Made by a program: the position numbers and the translations under genes. The notes under the pieces were generated by a model. It was given only the letters and a program-made list of their open reading frames with translations. It had not been told where the DNA came from and did no database searches. This document shows positions 8,236 through 14,364 of a DNA stretch of 14,364 nt, in pieces. The stretch is from NCBI GenBank assembly GCA_003695725.1, contig RFHX01000068.1:1-14364 (forward strand), in the 5' to 3' direction. How positions within the stretch are numbered: the first letter of the stretch is position 1; every line of letters begins with the position of its first letter. The DNA comes from J061 sp003695725 [NCBI: Candidatus Schekmanbacteria bacterium]. GTDB lineage: Bacteria > Schekmanbacteria > GWA2-38-11.

Positions 8236-8883
8236 ATGGAAATTTTTATTGATACTGCAAACATAACAGCAATAAAAGAAGCAAATGCCATAGGAATTTT
8301 AGATGGAGTTACCACGAATCCAACCTTAGTTGCCAAAGAAGGAAGGAATTACAATGAAGTTTTAAAAGAGATAGCGGCAGAAGTGGATGGTCCCATTAGT
8401 GCAGAAGCCGTAAGCAGTGATGCTGAAGGAATGGTAAAAGAGGGTGAAGAGTTTTCAAAAATACATAAAAACATTGTAATCAAGATACCTATGACGAAAG
8501 AGGGGATGAAGGCAGTAAAAATACTTTCATCCAAGAATATAAAAACCAATGTAACTTTAATCTTTTCACCATCGCAAGCCCTTCTTGCAGCAAAAGCAGG
8601 TGCAACCTATGTTTCTCCTTTTATCGGAAGATTAGATGACATAAGCCATGAAGGAGTTGAAATTATTAGACAAATAAGGATTATCTACGATAATTATGGG
8701 TTTGAAACAAAAATAATTGCAGCAAGCATCCGCCATCCCCTTCATGTAGTAGAGGTTGCAATGGCTGGTTGTGATGTTGCAACAATTCCACCTGATGTAA
8801 TAAACAAGCTGTTTAATCATCCTCTCACTGAAAAAGGAATCAGGAAATTTTTGGAAGACTGGGAAAGCATTCCCAATAAATAG
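8236..8883 (+). CDS. tal: transaldolase, small TalC/FSA-type
   Basis: A 215-residue class I aldolase of the short transaldolase/fructose-6-phosphate aldolase group, cytoplasmic, acting in the non-oxidative pentose phosphate pathway (sedoheptulose 7-phosphate + glyceraldehyde 3-phosphate to erythrose 4-phosphate + fructose 6-phosphate). The family start MEIFIDTAN, the strand [13 protein letters not shown] (24-36) and Schiff-base Lys83 in [10 protein letters not shown] are present. Glu57 (where E. coli FsaA has Gln59) and Phe129 in SPFIGRLDD (where FsaA has Tyr131) are the transaldolase-type residues, so transaldolase is favoured over fructose-6-phosphate aldolase. GGAG is eight bases before the ATG. 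The fmdB-like gene follows after 21 bases. The erythrose 4-phosphate product is a precursor for the shikimate pathway, whose aroB is nearby on the other strand. Confidence 0.93.
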   Translation: MEIFIDTANITAIKEANAIGILDGVTTNPTLVAKEGRNYNEVLKEIAAEVDGPISAEAVSSDAEGMVKEGEEFSKIHKNIVIKIPMTKEGMKAVKILSSKNIKTNVTLIFSPSQALLAAKAGATYVSPFIGRLDDISHEGVEIIRQIRIIYDNYGFETKIIAASIRHPLHVVEVAMAGCDVATIPPDVINKLFNHPLTEKGIRKFLEDWESIPNK

Positions 8884-8904
8884 AGCAAACAAAGGAGCAG
8901 AAAA

Positions 8905-9126
8905 ATGCCAGTTTATGAATACGAATGTCAGGATTGTAAAGAAGAGTTTGAGTATCTGCTTCTTTCCAAAGACAGCAAGATACACTGTCCAAAGTGCAAT
9001 GGAGAGCATATAATAAAGAAGATGTCATTATGCGGTTTTGCTTCAGGAGATAAATTCACCTCTTCATCGCCGGGAGGAAGCGCTTGCAGTGGATGTACAT
9101 CGACAAACTGTTCAACCTGTAAATAG
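8905..9126 (+). CDS. FmdB-family zinc-ribbon protein
   Basis: A 73-residue protein beginning MPVYEYECQDC, the hallmark of the FmdB putative regulatory family. Two CxxC knuckles (Cys8/Cys11 and Cys28/Cys31) form a predicted zinc ribbon. A Gly/Ser-rich tail follows, ending in a second cysteine cluster (Cys61, 64, 69, 72) that is common in longer members. AGGAG at 8893-8897 gives a strong ribosome-binding site. It sits between the transaldolase and trpC genes with short gaps and is presumably cotranscribed. The molecular role of the family is not established; the name comes from a gene near formamidase/amidase genes and does not imply that function here. Confidence 0.88.
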   Translation: MPVYEYECQDCKEEFEYLLLSKDSKIHCPKCNGEHIIKKMSLCGFASGDKFTSSSPGGSACSGCTSTNCSTCK

Positions 9127-9144
9127 AATAGCTATATAATCCAG

Positions 9145-9924
9145 TTGAAAGTCATAGAAGATATTATTCAATCAAAGCGATTAGAGGTAGAAAAGAGAAA
9201 GAAAGCAGTCCCTCTAAAAGGAATTGAAAAGCTCATAGATAAATGCAACCCTCTTTTTGGATTTTCTTCATCTCTCTCCTCTGAGAAGAGCAGATTTAGA
9301 ATCATAGCTGAAATCAAACCTGCATCACCAAGCGCAGGAAACCTTGCGGAAGATATCGATGTTGTAAAAACCGTAAAAGAATATGAAAGAGGTGGCGCTG
9401 CTGCAATTTCTGTGCTGACAGAAGAAAAATTTTTCAAGGGCTCATTGAATATGCTTCATCTTGCCGCAAAAAGTTCAATTCTACCAATATTGAGAAAAGA
9501 TTTTATAATAGATGAATATCAAATATACGAATCTCGGGCATATAGAGCAGATGCCATTCTTCTAATTGCCTCTCAATTGACTGTTAGACAGCTTGAAGAT
9601 TTTAGACTCAAAGCAGAATCTATGGGTATGGATGCATTGGTTGAGGTACATAACAAGAGCGAGATAGATATGGCTCTTGAAGCAGGTGCCAAGATAATAG
9701 GAATCAACAATAGAAATCTACATACTCTCAAAACGGATATTTCTGTCACTGAAAAATTGATTCAATATATTCCGTCAGACAGGATTGTGGTAAGTGAAAG
9801 TGGAATAAAGACTAAAGACGATATTTTAAGATTAGAAAAATGCGGTGTAAGGGCTTTTCTTATTGGTGAATTACTGATGCTTTCAGAAAACAAAGAAGAG
9901 ATTTTAAAAGAATTTTGTAATTGA
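9145..9924 (+). CDS. trpC: indole-3-glycerol-phosphate synthase
   Basis: A 259-residue (beta/alpha)8-barrel enzyme that converts 1-(2-carboxyphenylamino)-1-deoxyribulose 5-phosphate to indole-3-glycerol phosphate in tryptophan synthesis. Visible active-site residues, by analogy with known IGPS structures: Glu56 and Lys58 (AEIKPASPS), Ser61, Lys118 (LRKDFIID), Glu167 (LVEVH), Asn188 (GINNRN), Glu218 and Ser219 (SESG). The position after EIK is Pro rather than the usual Arg/Lys. The start is TTG with little Shine-Dalgarno match, chosen because MKVIEDIIQSKRLEVE matches the normal family N-terminus and only 18 bases separate it from the upstream gene, suggesting translation with it. No other trp gene is in the window. 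It converges on the PII gene with a 14-base gap. Confidence 0.95.
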   Translation: MKVIEDIIQSKRLEVEKRKKAVPLKGIEKLIDKCNPLFGFSSSLSSEKSRFRIIAEIKPASPSAGNLAEDIDVVKTVKEYERGGAAAISVLTEEKFFKGSLNMLHLAAKSSILPILRKDFIIDEYQIYESRAYRADAILLIASQLTVRQLEDFRLKAESMGMDALVEVHNKSEIDMALEAGAKIIGINNRNLHTLKTDISVTEKLIQYIPSDRIVVSESGIKTKDDILRLEKCGVRAFLIGELLMLSENKEEILKEFCN

Positions 9925-9938
9925 TTAAAGCATATTTC

Positions 9939-10277
<339 letters not shown>

Positions 10278-10284
10278 TTAAAAT

Positions 10285-10301
10285 CCTTCCTTTTGCGAAG
10301 G
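10285..10301 (-). promoter_or_regulatory. small hairpin that pairs the PII ribosome-binding site
   Basis: On the minus strand CCTTC (10301-10297) can pair with GAAGG (10289-10285) across a 7-base loop. GAAGG is the core of the PII Shine-Dalgarno sequence, so the hairpin could moderate translation. The stem is only five pairs and could be chance. Confidence 0.2.
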
Positions 10302-10336
10302 TTTCAAAAAAAATATTATTTTTTATTTTACACTAT

Positions 10337-11575
10337 TTAGTTTTCAAAATCAGCTCTATAAAATCTTTTTTTACCAACCTGAATCAACACCTTGCCTTTT
10401 GCCGGAAGAGACAGATTGACATCATTTATCTTATTGCCTTCTATTCTCACAGCACCTTCTGTTATTTTCCTTCTTGCTTCTGAAGTGGAAGATACTGCTT
10501 TTATCTCCTTCAATAATCTGCAAATCCATATATCTCCATCGTCACACTTTACTTTTATTTCGTCAATTGCCTGAGGAATCTTCCTTTCCCTAAATTGTCT
10601 TACAAATTCTTCTTCAGCAAATTTTGCGTCTTTTTCACTATGAAAACGGGCAACAATCATATAAGCCAAGTGTTGTTTTGCTTCCATTGGATGAAGAGAA
10701 CCATTATTAATCTTCAATTTCAATTCTTCTATTTCGCTTTGCCTCATATCTGTAAGAAGTTCGTAATAACGAAGCATCAATTCATCCGTTATGGACATAA
10801 TCTTCCCATACATCTCCTTTGGCGGCTCAGTAATACCCACATAGTTGTTCAAACTTTTGCTCATTTTCTGTACCCCGTCAAGCCCTTCAAGGATGGGCAT
10901 CGTAATAACCGTTTGCTGCGGTTTTCCCATCATTCTCTGCAAATTTCTACCTACTAAAAGATTAAATTTTTGGTCCGTTCCACCTATCTCAATATCAGCA
11001 TCTATCGCAACCGAATCATATCCTTGAATGATTGGATAGAACAACTCATGAATCCCGATTGGCTTATTTTCAGAAAAGCGTTTGCTAAAATCGTCTCTTT
11101 CGAGCATCCGAGCAACGGTATGCTTAGATGCCAACTTGATAAAATCGGAAGGAGTCAATTTATTCATCCATGAGCTGTTATATACTATCGTTGTCCTTTC
11201 TCTATCCAAAATCTTGAATGCCTGCTCGCTGTATGTTTTTGCATTCTCTATAATTTCTTCGTCAGACAGGGGCTTCCTCATCTCATTTCTTCCTGAGGGG
11301 TCGCCTATACGGGCAGTAAAATCACCTATAATAAAAAAAATCTTATGCCCCAAATCTTGAAATGCTTTAAGTTTGTTCATCAGCACTGTATGTCCAAGAT
11401 GAAGGTCTGCAGAGGTAGGGTCAAAACCTGCTTTTATGTTGAGCGGCTTCTTCGTTTCAATAGACTTTTTTAGCTTAGACTCAAGCTCAGCTAATTCAAT
11501 TATTTCAACAGCTCCTTTTTTTATAATTTCAAGCTGAAGGCTTAAGTCACTGACAGGAATATCTTTTTTAGTCAT
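10337..11575 (-). CDS. tyrS: tyrosyl-tRNA synthetase
   Basis: A 412-residue class I aminoacyl-tRNA synthetase that charges tRNA-Tyr with tyrosine in the cytoplasm. The HIGH-type signature is HLGH at residues 59-62 ([12 protein letters not shown]), [10 protein letters not shown] lies near 198-207, and the second signature is a full KMSKS at 237-241. An S4 RNA-binding domain closes the protein (about 345-405, [19 protein letters not shown]). The KMSKS form and the ADLHLGH context place it in the second bacterial TyrRS subgroup (TyrZ-like) rather than the E. coli TyrS subgroup with KFGKT. The ATG overlaps the aroB stop codon as ATGA and has no independent Shine-Dalgarno sequence, so translation is probably coupled to aroB. 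No T-box leader is visible. Confidence 0.96.
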   Translation of the reverse strand: MTKKDIPVSDLSLQLEIIKKGAVEIIELAELESKLKKSIETKKPLNIKAGFDPTSADLHLGHTVLMNKLKAFQDLGHKIFFIIGDFTARIGDPSGRNEMRKPLSDEEIIENAKTYSEQAFKILDRERTTIVYNSSWMNKLTPSDFIKLASKHTVARMLERDDFSKRFSENKPIGIHELFYPIIQGYDSVAIDADIEIGGTDQKFNLLVGRNLQRMMGKPQQTVITMPILEGLDGVQKMSKSLNNYVGITEPPKEMYGKIMSITDELMLRYYELLTDMRQSEIEELKLKINNGSLHPMEAKQHLAYMIVARFHSEKDAKFAEEEFVRQFRERKIPQAIDEIKVKCDDGDIWICRLLKEIKAVSSTSEARRKITEGAVRIEGNKINDVNLSLPAKGKVLIQVGKKRFYRADFEN

Positions 11576-12654
11576 TTGGTGAACTTTTTTAGAACTGAAA
11601 GAATATCTTTTCTTTTTGCAGTATCGCTGATAATTGCAGAGCCGATTTTATTTGTCAATATGAAACGCAATTTTCCAGCTTTCTTCTTCTTATCCCGCTC
11701 CATTGCTTCAATTAAATCTCTCGCATCAAAATCAAATATACCCTTCGCCAGACCTACTTTACGAATCAAATCTTCCTGCCTTTGAGCAGTCTCCTTATCG
11801 CATACTTTTAATTGAAGGGCAAGCCAAACAGCAAGTATCATTCCTGCCATTACGGTTTCTCCATGACTAAATCGTCTATAATTTCCTAATTTTTCAAAGC
11901 CATGACCAAAAGTATGCCCATAATTGAGAATTGCTCTCCTTCCGCCTTCTCTTTCATCTTCGGCAACAACCTTTCCCTTGAGATATGAAGAAGTTTTTAC
12001 CATATGAAAGAGGCATTTTTCATCTCTTTGCATAATTTTTTCTAAATTTTTCTCAATATAAGAAAAAAAATCAGCATCGAGAATCGCCGCTGTCTTGATA
12101 ACCTCTGCAAGTCCGTTTTTATATTCCTTTTCATTTAGAGTTTTCAAAAACTCACAATCTGAAATTACCGCCTTAGGTTGATAAAAAGCTCCTATAAGAT
12201 TTTTCCCTGCGCTGTGATTCACTGCTACCTTTCCTCCAATGCTTGCATCAACCTGCGCTAACAGAGTAGTAGGAATCTGAACAAAAGGTATTCCTCTCAT
12301 ATAAGTAGCGGCAACAAAACCTGCAATATCACCTATTACTCCGCCTCCTAAAGCTATTATCAAAGAATCTCTTTCAATCTTTTCCCTTACCATTACATCG
12401 TAAAGTTTTTTGGCAGTCGCAAGAGTCTTATATCGTTCACCATCAGGAATTATTTCTGTTGAAAACTTCAGTCTTTTTTTCTTTAAAGAGTTCTCAACTC
12501 TTTTGCCTGCTATCTTGTAGACTAAAGGATTCGTGATTATGAGTATTTTATGAGGAGTAAAGGATTCAATTATTTCACCGCTTTTGTCAGCAATACCAAG
12601 TCCAATATGTATCTTATAACTTCTTTCCTTTAATCTAACCTTAATCTCAGCCAT
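11572..12654 (-). CDS. aroB: 3-dehydroquinate synthase
   Basis: A 360-residue NAD- and metal-dependent enzyme converting DAHP to 3-dehydroquinate, the second step of the shikimate pathway. The glycine-rich NAD site [11 protein letters not shown] (about 103-113), the substrate region [13 protein letters not shown] and [11 protein letters not shown] (about 135-160), and metal ligands Glu184 (GLAEVIKT), His247 (NYGHTFGH) and His264 (SHGE) are all present, at the same numbers as in the E. coli enzyme. Length is normal. The start ATG has only an A-rich AAAAGAA upstream. It lies 32 bases after the ATC-hydrolase-like gene and overlaps tyrS by 4 bases, indicating one transcript. Confidence 0.96.
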   Translation of the reverse strand: MAEIKVRLKERSYKIHIGLGIADKSGEIIESFTPHKILIITNPLVYKIAGKRVENSLKKKRLKFSTEIIPDGERYKTLATAKKLYDVMVREKIERDSLIIALGGGVIGDIAGFVAATYMRGIPFVQIPTTLLAQVDASIGGKVAVNHSAGKNLIGAFYQPKAVISDCEFLKTLNEKEYKNGLAEVIKTAAILDADFFSYIEKNLEKIMQRDEKCLFHMVKTSSYLKGKVVAEDEREGGRRAILNYGHTFGHGFEKLGNYRRFSHGETVMAGMILAVWLALQLKVCDKETAQRQEDLIRKVGLAKGIFDFDARDLIEAMERDKKKKAGKLRFILTNKIGSAIISDTAKRKDILSVLKKFTK

Positions 12655-12686
12655 TTCTTTTGATTAAATTCAGCAAATGATATTTA

Positions 12687-13259
12687 TTATTCATCTTTTA
12701 GTTCTATTTCAATCTGACAATAATCCTTCCCCTCTTCAAATCCCGGTTTATCACAGCTATAGAGCACCTTCATCTTTGGATTAAAGGCTTTTATGAACGC
12801 CTCATCGAAGGGGTAAAGAGTTTTGCATAGTTTTGCAATCATTTTTTCATCTTTGATTCCTGCGGACTTCCATATCCTCAAAAAAGGGCAATTTATCATT
12901 CTACCTACAGCTTTTTCCTTTGTCGCTTCAATGCATTTCAACTCTAATCCTATATCAAAAAATCCCATTCCTTCAATCGAATAAGGGCCATACCTGAAAT
13001 ACTCTTCTATTCCCATCTCCGTCTTTCCACTTTTTTTCATTGCAAGCTTCTTTATCTCTTCACCTGCTTGAAGCCCCATTTCATACCACACTTTAGATGC
13101 TTCCTCGAGTACACCATCACCATATTTTTCATAAAGACGAACTATTGTTAACGCATAAATTGTGTGAAGACCTCTTAAAATCCCCGCAAGTTTTGATTCA
13201 TAAGGAAGTTTTGGAATTTCAATAATTTCATCCCCCATCTTTATTTTCGTAGATTCCAT
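12687..13259 (-). CDS. cysteine-rich protein resembling the L-2-amino-thiazoline-4-carboxylic acid hydrolase family
   Basis: A 190-residue soluble protein without signal peptide or membrane segment. The N-terminal half is helical (LAGILRGLHTIYALTIVRLYEKYGDGVLEEA). The C-terminal half contains GRMINCPFLRIW, AKLCKTLYPFDEAFIKAFNPKMKV and a closing GKDYCQIEIEL. This arrangement of conserved Cys (109, 124, 145, 169, 181), an NP motif and a final GxxYCxxE resembles the ATC hydrolase-like domain found in many anaerobes. That family is mostly uncharacterised and members are named by similarity only, so hydrolysis of an amino-thiazoline is not claimed. The cysteines could equally bind a metal. AAGGAG lies about six bases before the ATG. 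It is the first gene of the probable aroB-tyrS-PII operon. Recognition is from memory of the family pattern and is moderately sure. Confidence 0.7.
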   Translation of the reverse strand: MESTKIKMGDEIIEIPKLPYESKLAGILRGLHTIYALTIVRLYEKYGDGVLEEASKVWYEMGLQAGEEIKKLAMKKSGKTEMGIEEYFRYGPYSIEGMGFFDIGLELKCIEATKEKAVGRMINCPFLRIWKSAGIKDEKMIAKLCKTLYPFDEAFIKAFNPKMKVLYSCDKPGFEEGKDYCQIEIELKDE

Positions 13260-13303
13260 TGAATTCTCCTTAAATTTATTTGTTCATTATTTTAATTTTT
13301 ATC

Positions 13304-13332
13304 CTTCTATGGAATTATAACCTGCCTGTCAA
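13304..13332 (-). promoter_or_regulatory. candidate promoter of the minus-strand aroB-tyrS-PII operon
   Basis: On the minus strand a perfect TTGACA (13332-13327) is followed after 17 bases by TAGAAG (13309-13304, four of six). The transcript would start near 13297 and carry AAGGAG just before the ATG at 13259. A perfect TATAAT also occurs (13319-13314), but only seven bases after the TTGACA, so the two cannot form one promoter. Confidence 0.4.
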
Positions 13333-13363
13333 CCAAGAATTGGGTAGGATAGTTACAAAACAA

Positions 13364-13394
13364 AATGTTAAATGTGATGGTCGGAATGTTAAAT
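13364..13394. repeat. two 10-bp direct repeats 21 bp apart, upstream of the operon promoter
   Basis: AATGTTAAAT occurs at 13364-13373 and again at 13385-13394, with starts 21 bases apart, or two helical turns. They lie roughly 65-100 bases upstream of the predicted start of the aroB operon, a usual place for activator sites. No regulator can be assigned. The repeat is AT-rich and may be accidental. Confidence 0.35.
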
Positions 13395-13418
13395 TTTTAA
13401 AAAGGTAAAGCATCTCCC

Positions 13419-13613
13419 TTAAGGGGCAGGAAATTTTTCATTCAGGAAATCCCACGACTTGTCTTCCCCATTTCTTGATATATTTCCTTGAAGGAGAGTT
13501 AAGTAAAAGCCATGGGCATAATCTAAATCTTCGGGAAAGATGCGAATTTGCTGTTTATGAAAATGCCAAGAAAAGCCAAAAGCAGACTTGACCCCTTTTT
13601 TAAAGAATTTCAT
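13419..13613 (-). CDS. doubtful 64-codon reading frame, possibly a gene remnant
   Basis: The frame begins at an ATG that overlaps the end of fxsA by 14 bases and has no Shine-Dalgarno sequence. The product is rich in aromatic and charged residues (FGFSWHFHKQQIRIFPEDLD... ending WDFLNEKFPAP). I do not recognise it as a known domain. It looks less AT-biased and more protein-like than random sequence here, so it may be the broken end of a once larger gene, or a real small protein. Its first codons contain GGGGTCAAGTCT, a string often seen at the ends of REP-associated transposase elements, but no transposase is present. Without it, 13260-13599 holds only the promoter and repeats described above. 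Confidence 0.25.
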   Translation of the reverse strand: MKFFKKGVKSAFGFSWHFHKQQIRIFPEDLDYAHGFYLTLLQGNISRNGEDKSWDFLNEKFPAP

Positions 13614-13980
13614 AGGGGAAATAATGGGTTTTGATATATTTTTTGATAATTTCTTTCAAAATTCTTCGTGTGGGAGGAAAGACCATTAAAAAACCGAGGA
13701 TATCCGTTACAAATCCGGGAGTAAGAAGAAGAGCCCCAGCTATAAAAATTAGCAGTCCATCCAATAATTCTTCAGCAGGGAAAATACCATTAGAGATATT
13801 TTCCTGAATTCGATATAAGACATTAAGTCCTTCAAGTTTCACTAAATATGCGCCTGCAATAGCAGTAATAATAACAATTGCAATGGTGTTGAAAACACCA
13901 AATATTGTGCCTGCTTTGATAAGGATTGCAAGCTCGATTATTGGAACAATCGTAAAGAGTAAAAACAGCTTGAAAAACAT
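13600..13980 (-). CDS. fxsA: FxsA-family inner-membrane protein
   Basis: A 126-residue integral membrane protein of the FxsA group, named for suppression of F-plasmid exclusion of phage T7 in E. coli; its cellular role is otherwise unclear. The N-terminal helix with conserved Pro-Ile-Ile-Glu (FTIVPIIELAILIKAG), a second helix (FNTIAIVIITAIAGAYLV), the amphipathic LEGLNVLYRIQE segment and the C-terminal pair of hydrophobic stretches with LLTPGFVTDILGFLMVFPPTRR all match the family. It lacks the long hydrophilic tail of E. coli FxsA. An A/G-rich but weak ribosome-binding site precedes the ATG. It follows the desaturase-like gene by 34 bases on the same strand. Confidence 0.9.
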   Translation of the reverse strand: MFFKLFLLFTIVPIIELAILIKAGTIFGVFNTIAIVIITAIAGAYLVKLEGLNVLYRIQENISNGIFPAEELLDGLLIFIAGALLLTPGFVTDILGFLMVFPPTRRILKEIIKKYIKTHYFPYEIL

Positions 13981-14014
13981 TTCTCTTTTGCCTTTTTAAA
14001 GAGTTATAGACAAT

Positions 14015-14364
14015 TTAAGATATTTTGAAAGGCATTACAAGAAGATGATAAAAACCCAATTTTTTAAAATCCCTGCAATAGTTAAGACCTATTTCAATTT
14101 TAGTTTCATCTTTTCCTGTCAAAAAAGTTCCGATAAGCTTGTCCCATAATGAAAAAATTACACCGTAATTTGAATTATACTCCTCTTTTTTAATAGAATG
14201 ATGAATTCTATGCATTGAAGGCGGTACAAATAGGATCATCCACAATTTATCCAACAAAGTATGGACTTTGAGGGAGCTATGATGAAACTGTATTGAAAGG
14301 TTGACCAATATTTCAAAAGTAAAATATGTAAACAATGAGATAGCAAAACATTTAATCACTATAA
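14015..14364 (-). CDS. sterol desaturase/fatty acid hydroxylase-like protein, C-terminal part
   Basis: The frame stays open to the window edge, so the true start lies outside. The first in-frame start-like codon inside (GTG at 14359) is probably internal, because the family is usually well over 200 residues and only about 115 are visible. A hydrophobic segment (FAISLFTYFTFEILVNLSIQ) is followed by the di-iron histidine motifs QFHHSSLK and HRIHHS, then NYGVIFSLWDKLIGTF, the standard end of this superfamily. These are membrane-bound oxygen-dependent enzymes that hydroxylate or desaturate lipids. An upstream HxxxH-type motif expected in the missing part cannot be checked. The lipid substrate is unknown. 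Confidence 0.85.
   Translation of the reverse strand, partial: IVIKCFAISLFTYFTFEILVNLSIQFHHSSLKVHTLLDKLWMILFVPPSMHRIHHSIKKEEYNSNYGVIFSLWDKLIGTFLTGKDETKIEIGLNYCRDFKKLGFYHLLVMPFKIS

Noticed and set aside
8632-9009. A 125-codon minus-strand frame opposite the transaldolase and fmdB genes
   Set aside because: It spans two well-supported genes on the other strand and shows no recognisable domain.
10308-10324. A/T-only palindrome between tyrS and the PII gene, considered as a terminator
   Set aside because: The stem would be pure A-U with almost no loop and would be unstable. The PII gene downstream also seems to depend on the same transcript.
10595-10957. A 120-codon plus-strand frame opposite tyrS
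   Set aside because: It is antisense to conserved synthetase sequence, and its composition reflects reverse-complemented codons.
13314-13332. Perfect TTGACA and perfect TATAAT on the minus strand read as one promoter
   Set aside because: Only seven bases separate them, far below the 16-18 needed. TTGACA with TAGAAG at 17 bases is the workable pairing.

Overview
The window is AT-rich (about one third G+C by eye) and densely coded on both strands. It looks like a chromosomal housekeeping region from a Gram-negative, probably anaerobic bacterium. The reasons are a long hybrid sensor kinase of the GAF/GAF/PAS/HisKA/REC type common in delta-proteobacteria and related candidate phyla, a possible c-type haem motif in its extracytoplasmic domain, a classical PII protein and a KMSKS-type tyrosyl-tRNA synthetase. 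No taxon can be named from the sequence alone. I saw no tRNA or rRNA gene, CRISPR array, prophage or intact insertion sequence.

Layout, left to right. Positions 1-231 are a divergent control region. A gene reading leftwards appears to start at position 11, with a clear ribosome-binding site. A TetR-family regulator reads rightwards from 232. A 20-bp near-palindrome at 80-99 covers the -35 boxes of two back-to-back candidate promoters. The tetR gene ends tail to tail, with a 4-bp overlap, against a geranylgeranyl-reductase-like FAD oxidoreductase on the minus strand (816-2105). A 144-bp divergent gap leads to the 1117-residue hybrid histidine kinase (2256-5609), which converges on priA (minus, 5627-8059).

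Divergent from priA is a plus-strand cluster: a transaldolase (8236-8883), an FmdB-type zinc-ribbon protein (8905-9126) and indole-3-glycerol-phosphate synthase trpC (9145-9924). It converges on a minus-strand operon that reads, in transcription order, ATC-hydrolase-like protein (13259-12687), aroB (12654-11572), tyrS (11575-10337) and a PII protein (10277-9939). Upstream on the same strand are a sterol desaturase/fatty acid hydroxylase-like gene cut by the window end (14364-14015), fxsA (13980-13600) and a doubtful 64-codon reading frame (13613-13419).

How the genes relate. aroB and trpC supply the shikimate and tryptophan routes. The transaldolase can feed the former through erythrose 4-phosphate, and tyrS consumes another aromatic product. 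Aromatic metabolism is therefore over-represented, although the genes lie in two converging units. PII adds a nitrogen/energy sensor to the aroB-tyrS unit. The kinase and the TetR circuit are separate signalling modules. No complete undescribed system stands out. The points most worth following are the CXXCH motif in the kinase sensor domain, the symmetric tetR promoter/operator and the unassigned cysteine-rich gene heading the aroB operon.
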